A stretch of DNA of 64,000 nt from Pyrenochaeta sp. MPI-SDFR-AT-0127. Taxonomy: Eukaryota; Ascomycota; Dothideomycetes; Pleosporales; Cucurbitariaceae. Position 1 is the stretch's first letter, and every line of letters starts with the position of its first letter. The stretch lies in assembly GCA_020747015.1 (NCBI GenBank), contig JAGTJM010000107.1:1-64000 (forward strand), in the 5' to 3' direction. The position numbers were made by a program, and so were the translations under genes. Under the pieces are notes generated by a model, which was not told the DNA's origin, searched no databases, and saw only the letters and a program-made list of their open reading frames with translations. This document shows positions 58,437 to 64,000 of this stretch, one piece after another.

Positions 58437-59897
58437 ATGGATAACCGTGAGGCTGCTCTACAAGCTGCTATTGCTGATCTTAATTCTGGTGTTTTTACTA
58501 GCCAGAGGAAGGCTGCCATCGCGCACGGTGTCTCGAGAGAGACACAGCGAGACCGTATCAACGGCCGCACAGATCGCGTTACTGCTCACCAAAACCAACA
58601 GAGACTAGCACCTGTACAAGAGGAGTTTATTGTTCAATGGATTCTTGAGGAGGACTCACGTGCTCAGCCTCCATCTCATGCGCGCGTGCAAGAGATGGCT
58701 ACTCAAATTCTCAAGGTTAACGGCGATCACAATCCACTTGGACGCAGGTGGATCTCAAACTTCTTATCGCGTCAACCACGTGTTGCCTCCATCGTTGGCC
58801 GATCGATCGAGGCCCCAAGAGCTGATGCGACAAGCCCTGCCCAGGTTCTAGCATTTCTAGAGCTATTCAATCGCGTTCGAATCGAGCTAGGCATACAGGT
58901 GGAGGATATATGGAATATGGACGAGACTGGGATAGCACTAGGGGTATGTACAAATATAAGAGTTATTGCGAGAGCTGGCAAGAAGAAGGCTTATGTCAAA
59001 GAACCAGGCAATCGCGAGTGGGTATCTATTATCGAGACAATCTCAGCAACAGGGCAAAAGCTTGCATGCATGGTGATCTTTAAGGGCAAGAGCCTACAAA
59101 CTACCTGGTTTCCATCAAGCTCTGTACCAGATTGGTTATATACAACGTCCAAGAATGGATGGACGTCATATGCGATTGGAGTTGAGTGGCTTAAGCGCAT
59201 CTTTATACCTGGTACAGCACCAGATCAAGATCGCTATCGGATGCTGATACTTGATGGCCATGGCTCTCATACGGATATAGAGTTCATGTGGCTTTGCAAA
59301 CAGAATAAGATAGTTGCTCTCTATCTTCCTGCTCATACATCTCATGTCCTGCAGCCTCTGGATCTTGCTCCATTCTCTGTTATCAAGTCAAGCTATCGCA
59401 GTCAGATACGAGAGCTCTCGACACTAGATGATGCAGCTCCAGTCAAAAAAGAACGCTTTATAAGCTGTTACTATCAAGCTCGTGTAGAAGGCCTATCTGA
59501 GCGCGTAATTCGAGCTGGTTGGAGAGCAGCAGGTCTCTGTCCTTATAACCCAGATCAAGTACTACGATCATCTCAAGTCTCAGCACGGCCTATCACTCCT
59601 CCACTAGCTGCATCGCCTACATCTATATCAGATCTATCGTTTAGAACTCCTCAAAGGCCACAGGATCTATATCAAGCTCAACAACAGCTTTTGCAATTAG
59701 AATCTTTATCTCGCAGCACACGGATACTGTTTGGCAAGGCAAGCAAGGCAATTGGCGTCGCAAATAATCGAGCAGCTCAACTCCAAACTGCTAATCAGCG
59801 CCTCCAATATCAGCTAGATAAGATTAAGGATAGACAAATTAGGAAGCGCGTTCAGGTTGATCCAAATGAACGCTTTAGCAACGTAAGAAGCAATTAA
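58437..59897 (+). CDS. Pogo/Fot1-type DDE transposase, C terminus probably truncated by a frameshift
   Basis: One exon gives 486 aa. N-terminal helix-turn-helix of psq type (about 1-50, SQRKAAIAHGVSRETQRDR), then a CENP-B-like DNA-binding domain (about 55-125; EEFIVQWILEEDS, GRRWISNFLSR). The catalytic core has D161 in WNMDETG, D in LILDGHGSH (about 273) and D in LQPLDLAP, with 35 residues between the last two, the DD35D spacing of this group. The tail is a leucine-rich coiled coil. The frame stops at NVRSN; one base less near 59884 would continue for about 46 codons through an Ala-rich end to CTQFQI just before the right repeat, so the copy may be slightly shortened. The catalytic core is intact. 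Confidence 0.93.
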   Translation: MDNREAALQAAIADLNSGVFTSQRKAAIAHGVSRETQRDRINGRTDRVTAHQNQQRLAPVQEEFIVQWILEEDSRAQPPSHARVQEMATQILKVNGDHNPLGRRWISNFLSRQPRVASIVGRSIEAPRADATSPAQVLAFLELFNRVRIELGIQVEDIWNMDETGIALGVCTNIRVIARAGKKKAYVKEPGNREWVSIIETISATGQKLACMVIFKGKSLQTTWFPSSSVPDWLYTTSKNGWTSYAIGVEWLKRIFIPGTAPDQDRYRMLILDGHGSHTDIEFMWLCKQNKIVALYLPAHTSHVLQPLDLAPFSVIKSSYRSQIRELSTLDDAAPVKKERFISCYYQARVEGLSERVIRAGWRAAGLCPYNPDQVLRSSQVSARPITPPLAASPTSISDLSFRTPQRPQDLYQAQQQLLQLESLSRSTRILFGKASKAIGVANNRAAQLQTANQRLQYQLDKIKDRQIRKRVQVDPNERFSNVRSN

Positions 59898-60025
59898 GGT
59901 TGCGGTTGATCGAGCAGCCGCTCAGCAAGCTGCTGCAGCATTAAAGGACCCAGAAAAGGCTGCAGCTGCTGCAGCAGCTACAGCAGCAGCCTTGACTCTT
60001 CAATCTATGTGTACACAGTTTCAAA

Positions 60026-60125
60026 TATAAGCGTGGTTGTTGAGCTATCGCGCGTTGAATTGGTGATCCTTGTTTTGGTTGGGTGGGCGACTTCTAGGGG
60101 TGGGCGACTTCTATGTACGCTAGCT
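60026..60125 (-). repeat. Right 100-bp terminal inverted repeat
   Basis: Reverse complement of 58335..58434 with no difference seen by eye. Its last base, with the adjoining TA, forms the stop codon of the neighbouring gene. Confidence 0.95.
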
Positions 60126-61087
60126 TAGTTCGAACGAGCTAGAGCTTTTCTCAGCGAATAGTAGCGATCATCCTCTCCAACTTCGTCCGCCTGATCACTC
60201 TTCTGACATTTCAAGTACTTTAAGCCTTTGCCGATATCAGGAAGGAACAGGAGCGCTACCTGCCCAATGAAGACGTATACAGCTATCCAATCCGTCTCGG
60301 ACACGATTCGGTTTCGCCGAATGATGAGCTCGATCCATACGATGTATGGGCACAATACAAACGCCATGGCAACTCCCCCAATGGGAATGGCAGGGGCTCT
60401 ATGCCACCATTTAAATCGCTTCTTGTTGGCATCTCGATCGCGCACCGCCGCTCGAATCGCAAGAAAGATGCAAAGCACCGAGAGACCAAATGATTCTAAC
60501 GAATTCGAAATCTGCCAGATCATGATGAACTTGTGCCAGCCATGGCTGAGGGTCCTCCATCCGAAGAAAAAGAACTGCCATTGGCCGTAGCCTTGCTGTT
60601 GTCCCGTCTTCCAGCTGATCCACGCGGTCGCGTTGTTCAGCCAGAGTACGCCCATCGCGCCGAGCGAAAGAAAAACGGCCATAATGCGATTGCCAGAAAA
60701 GATGCCTCCAAGGTAAGCAAAAGCGAGCGTAGTGTTAGCGTGCACAGCGACGAGTGCGAGAGCAGACAGCTGCTGATTGGATGCTGCACGAAACCAGATA
60801 ACTTGGGTGTACCAGTTGTATGCGAGAAACCCAAAGTTTGATAGTCCAGTATGGCCAATGCCAGATACTGCTTGGGCCGGGGCCAATATAGCACTGACGT
60901 ATATAAGCGCTCTGTTGAATTGACTAAATCCCTGGACTACTTGAATTGCTGCCATTACTGTCAACGAATCTGCCAAGTAACACAGTCGCGATTCCAAGAG
61001 CGTGCCGTAAATGAGTTGTGATTGTGGTAGTGTAAAGATTATTGCGCAAATATACGTAGCACATTCAGGCGAAAGCAAGTCAGACAA
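60125..61087 (-). CDS. Polytopic membrane protein of unknown function; transposon sits in its stop codon
   Basis: A single exon gives 320 aa. Seven or eight hydrophobic segments are visible (about 9-25, 40-56, 60-78, 105-127, 132-150, 198-215, 235-255, 266-285) with short loops, and a charged C terminus (KSDQADEVGEDDRYYSLRKA). It looks like a multi-pass transmembrane protein of the type common in fungal genomes, but I do not recognise the family. The TAA stop is made of the TA target duplication plus the first base of the transposon repeat; without the element the flanks would also read TAA. The coding part is intact, but the 3' untranslated region has been replaced by transposon sequence. 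Confidence 0.7.
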   Translation of the reverse strand: MSDLLSPECATYICAIIFTLPQSQLIYGTLLESRLCYLADSLTVMAAIQVVQGFSQFNRALIYVSAILAPAQAVSGIGHTGLSNFGFLAYNWYTQVIWFRAASNQQLSALALVAVHANTTLAFAYLGGIFSGNRIMAVFLSLGAMGVLWLNNATAWISWKTGQQQGYGQWQFFFFGWRTLSHGWHKFIMIWQISNSLESFGLSVLCIFLAIRAAVRDRDANKKRFKWWHRAPAIPIGGVAMAFVLCPYIVWIELIIRRNRIVSETDWIAVYVFIGQVALLFLPDIGKGLKYLKCQKSDQADEVGEDDRYYSLRKALARSN

Positions 61088-61549
61088 GGCGTAAGAAGGC
61101 GCGACAAAGTCTCTTTAAAGGCTATGAAAGACGCTGCTAGGCCTAACGCGACGGAGTCCCTCACAAGTGTCCAGGTCAGACAGGCAAGGCTAGTCCGCCT
61201 TGTGGGCTATAAGACATACATCAACTCTACTCCCTTTGAGTAGTGCATGCGGCGATGATCCACCACACGCAATCATCGCAAGTTCGGAGTCTTCCAGGCA
61301 CCGAGCCACGCTCGTTATGAAAGGCGCACTCGAAATACGAAGGGGGTTTGTCGTATTTGCTCAGCACATGTACACACAGCCTAGTGGCTTGGGGCGCAGC
61401 GCGAAGCATGACCCTCCCGAGCTGGTTATCCGTAAGCAACGTCATACACGCAGTCATATACTGGAAATTTGCTCATCAATACAAAAACATTGATACCCTC
61501 CCTCAACAAAGCAGTTTCGCATACAACTTCCATCCACGACTCTTCAACA
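61088..61549. other. Divergent promoter region
   Basis: Between the membrane-protein start and the RING-H2 start. The RING frame is open back to an ATG at 61469, but that part has no features. Confidence 0.45.
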
Positions 61550-61900
61550 ATGCTCTCCTTAACCATCCCTCCATCGCCCTCGCAGAAGGAGTACCTTGCA
61601 AAGAGCCCCACTGTCTCTGCACCATCAAACGAAAACGCATGTCCGATATGCTACGACGACTGGAACGCGGGCGAAGACACCATAATCCGAACCCACTGTG
61701 GTCACGTCTTTCATCGCGAGTGTCTGACCGCTTGGTTTGGCAACGAAGCTGTTGAAAGCGCAAACACGTGTCCCAGCTGCAGATCTGTCTGCTTCCCCGC
61801 AACTCCAACGAAGTCTAACAACGTTGAAATAAATGGAGAGCGAAGTCCAAATGCTTCGGACATATCGTTTCTATTCCAGACGATGTACCGTGTTGCTTGA
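61550..61900 (+). CDS. Small RING-H2 finger protein, putative E3 ligase
   Basis: One exon from ATG 61550 (context AACAATG) gives 116 aa; starting at 61469 would give 143 aa. It has a complete RING-H2 finger: CPICYDDW, THCGHVFHRECLTAWF, and TCPSCR. The cross-brace order C-C-C-H-H-C-C-C is met, with His at the fifth ligand. No membrane segment or other domain. Such small RING-H2 proteins promote ubiquitin transfer to unknown substrates. Upstream exons are possible. Confidence 0.75.
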   Translation: MLSLTIPPSPSQKEYLAKSPTVSAPSNENACPICYDDWNAGEDTIIRTHCGHVFHRECLTAWFGNEAVESANTCPSCRSVCFPATPTKSNNVEINGERSPNASDISFLFQTMYRVA

Positions 61901-64000
61901 ACTGCGTTGGACAAGACCATTATCATGATCTTGATAACAAGCCTTCAGTACGTTTTTTTTGGCAGTACCCATATTCAGCGCAAATACTCCTGAACTTTGC
62001 GCGCGTGGTTATGTGATTTAAGATAAAGAAAGCTAATAGAGAACTAGATTGATAACAAATGACAACAAACTGCGGCAACGCATAACAAAATCATGGGTGA
62101 GGAGATGTCAGCAATTCGATGGCGAAGGGCATCTGATCACGATCATACAAATGCCACAGAATGTTCGACGGCATCTGTCCTTCTGAAATTGGTTTTGGCA
62201 TGGGCTGAGTCTCGACACCTTTAATACTGATGCCGACTCACGCTGTACGGAGCATCCATCTCTACATTCTTGTGCCCAACTGGAGCGTTCCACGGAGTCC
62301 TTGTGATCACAGTTTGACTGTTGGGTGACTGTGGGAGCTGCGATGCCCCAAACGCCATCGCTAGAGCAACACCAACCCTAAACACCTTCGGTTGTATCCC
62401 TCTGTTCACCTTGGTATCGTTGTCATTATGCTTGCACGCGCGATCGAATGTATTCGACAATTCCAGCGCAGTTTGCACTGACTGCACATTCTTGCTGCAA
62501 GATTATAAGAGAACCGACAGTAGTCGCCTCCTACGGTGTTCAACCAGATACATAGCTTCATATTGGTACATTATCGCTACTCTGTTCGAGAATCACTTCT
62601 CCAGATCGGAAAAGGGCTTTTTTTTGCGAGCACTTGTGAATATTACGCTAGAAGGAAGCGGCATGGTATTCAGAAGGGCGGTTTGAACCTTCGTCATGTC
62701 AATAGTAAGACCAGAATGTGTTTGCGTAGTAGACAAAATGATCTCATTGCTTGGCTTTTCAATCTCAGGCCGAATTTCGTCTTCGTTAAATATTGCCTTT
62801 TTCTCAACTTCTAAATCTCAAGTAAAATTTCTAGCTCAATACCACTTACACAGAATTCGATGCTTACATTGTCACCGACACTGCTTAGGCCAAGGGAATA
62901 CTGAATGTTGGTACTAAATCAAAATCTTTCGAAGGCCTTGAACGGATAAGAGTTTTCAAGCCGTGACGATTGTTCTGATATTGAATTCTTGGATACCAGC
63001 CATTCATTCTTAGGAAAGAGCAGAGCTGCATCCAATTTCTGCTTTTCGGCCACCTCTTTTGTTTGTGTCTTGACTGTGGATGTAACTTCTCTCATGGTGC
63101 AATTGTTCGATACGATGTCGACAAAGCCAGTCTCTCTAATGGGCAATTGGCTTGAATTATTTGGCCGTCTCGACTCCATTGTCGCAGTTGATCAAGATTT
63201 CGTCGTCATTGTCGTCACTATTTTCATGCTTAGATGAGTACTTCGTACTGGCTAGGATTTTGATATCTGTGTCAGAAATACCGTAGTTGCGAGATATTCA
63301 TAACCATGTTAGATCGAGTCACTTGAATACTTAGGTGTTCCTCCATTGATGTCTTTAAGTGAAATGCCAAAGTTCAGAAGGTTCATAGGCTATGGCGAGT
63401 TGCTTGCCTTGCCTGAACACGGCGGCCATGCTATTGGTTTCTCTCGAGATTTTCGTTGCTAGGGCATCCATACTAAGGATCTTGATTGATACGCTTTTCC
63501 CTCTTATAAGATCTAGCGTCTGATATGTCTTGCCTCATTCTGTTGGTTTGTTTCAATTACAGATACACAAAGTACAAGTGACTTTGTGACATCGAAGTTG
63601 AAGCTGGAGAGTACTCAGTCACGTTAGGCTTGAGAACGAGGGCAGAGTCTTCGCCGATGATGAAAAGAAACCAATTCAATGACTCAATTGCTTCGTCGCC
63701 GAGCTTATGGCTTGTGAAAAGGGTGGAAGGACAGGCTGAATGCTACTGAAATCTGGGTATGATCTAAAATTCATGAGTTTGGGTCGAGAATTTGCAGCTG
63801 GGAAGTATAGATATGACTACTATGCGTGTGGGTGTCTGTGCGGGAAGTTTGCACCAGAATGGATTTACAGCTCATAACAGCAGCGCCATGGTGCTGTACC
63901 AAGCGCAAATAGTCTAGTGTAGTCATCTGAATAGAGTCTTTTGAGACTGAATGCTATACTACTAACTTAGATGATATGTTGGTAGTTCCCACATCGTGCA
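61901..64000. other. Unresolved region at the window end
   Basis: No gene can be called with confidence. On the minus strand a coding-like stretch between about 63735 and 63590 (EAIESLNWFLFIIGEDSALV, then LKPNVTEYSP) and a frame at 63179..62919 may be exons of one gene entering from the right, but I could not join them. Nothing else recognised. Confidence 0.35.

Larger units (their letters stand above)
58333..60127. mobile_element. Complete Fot1/pogo-type DNA transposon with TA target duplication
   Basis: Element proper is 58335..60125 (1791 bp), flanked by TA on both sides (58333-58334 and 60126-60127). Both ends carry 100-bp inverted repeats that look identical base for base, and one long transposase frame lies between. 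TA target choice, DD35D transposase and size fit the Tc1/mariner-pogo group of fungal elements such as Fot1. Perfect ends suggest recent movement. No RIP-like changes are visible, in contrast to the island at 13.8-14.4 kb. Confidence 0.95.

Noticed and set aside
62919..63179. 86-aa minus-strand frame as a stand-alone gene
   Set aside because: No recognisable domain, uncertain start, and no support beyond being open; mentioned only as a possible exon.

Overview
This window reads as nuclear DNA of a filamentous ascomycete, most likely a Dothideomycete of the Pleosporales type. The genes are compact and carry short introns (about 47-180 bp) with GTRNGT-type donors. Many neighbours are divergent pairs sharing short promoters. 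The gene content is typical of moulds: PHS1, PEX26, ICMT, SIN1, tafazzin, NC2 alpha, a GH11 xylanase and secreted esterases. There is one AT-rich, CpA/TpG-poor island that looks damaged by RIP (repeat-induced point mutation). The exact species cannot be read from the sequence. Splice sites were set by eye, and almost every multi-exon model below closes in frame across all its junctions.

Layout. 0-9.5 kb: the first exon of an epoxide-hydrolase-like enzyme cut by the window edge, a RING/ZZ/SH3 protein, a secreted protein with a glutamine-rich repeat tail, a maltose-acetyltransferase-like enzyme divergent from an isoprenylcysteine methyltransferase. 9.5-15.5 kb: gene-poor, with a decayed PTR2-type peptide transporter pseudogene that runs into the RIP-like AT-rich island, which carries a tRNA-Thr-like sequence. 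15.6-28.6 kb: CLC chloride transporter, IAH1-type esterase, an unnamed protein with a protease-like core, and a large ubiquitin-specific protease. 28.6-32 kb: sparse, with a GH11 xylanase. 32-46.5 kb: dense housekeeping block (NFKBIL1-like, NSRP1-like, SET protein, PRCC, SIN1, NOSIP, tafazzin, NC2 alpha). 46.5-57.9 kb: secreted GDSL hydrolase, MFS transporter, PARN, PEX26-like peroxin, PHS1. 58.3-60.1 kb: a complete Fot1/pogo-type DNA transposon with apparently perfect 100-bp terminal inverted repeats. 60.1-64 kb: a membrane protein, a small RING-H2 protein and an unresolved end.

How genes relate. Most are unrelated housekeeping genes. Four lie close together and belong to families linked to pre-mRNA splicing (NFKBIL1-like, NSRP1, PRCC, NOSIP). 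Two act in lipid or membrane metabolism (tafazzin, PHS1). Two make secreted enzymes for plant material (GH11, GDSL). No secondary-metabolite cluster or CRISPR array was seen.

The most striking feature is the transposon. It has 100-bp inverted repeats, each with an internal doubled 16-bp motif, and a TA target duplication. It sits exactly in the TAA stop codon of the neighbouring membrane-protein gene and rebuilds that stop.
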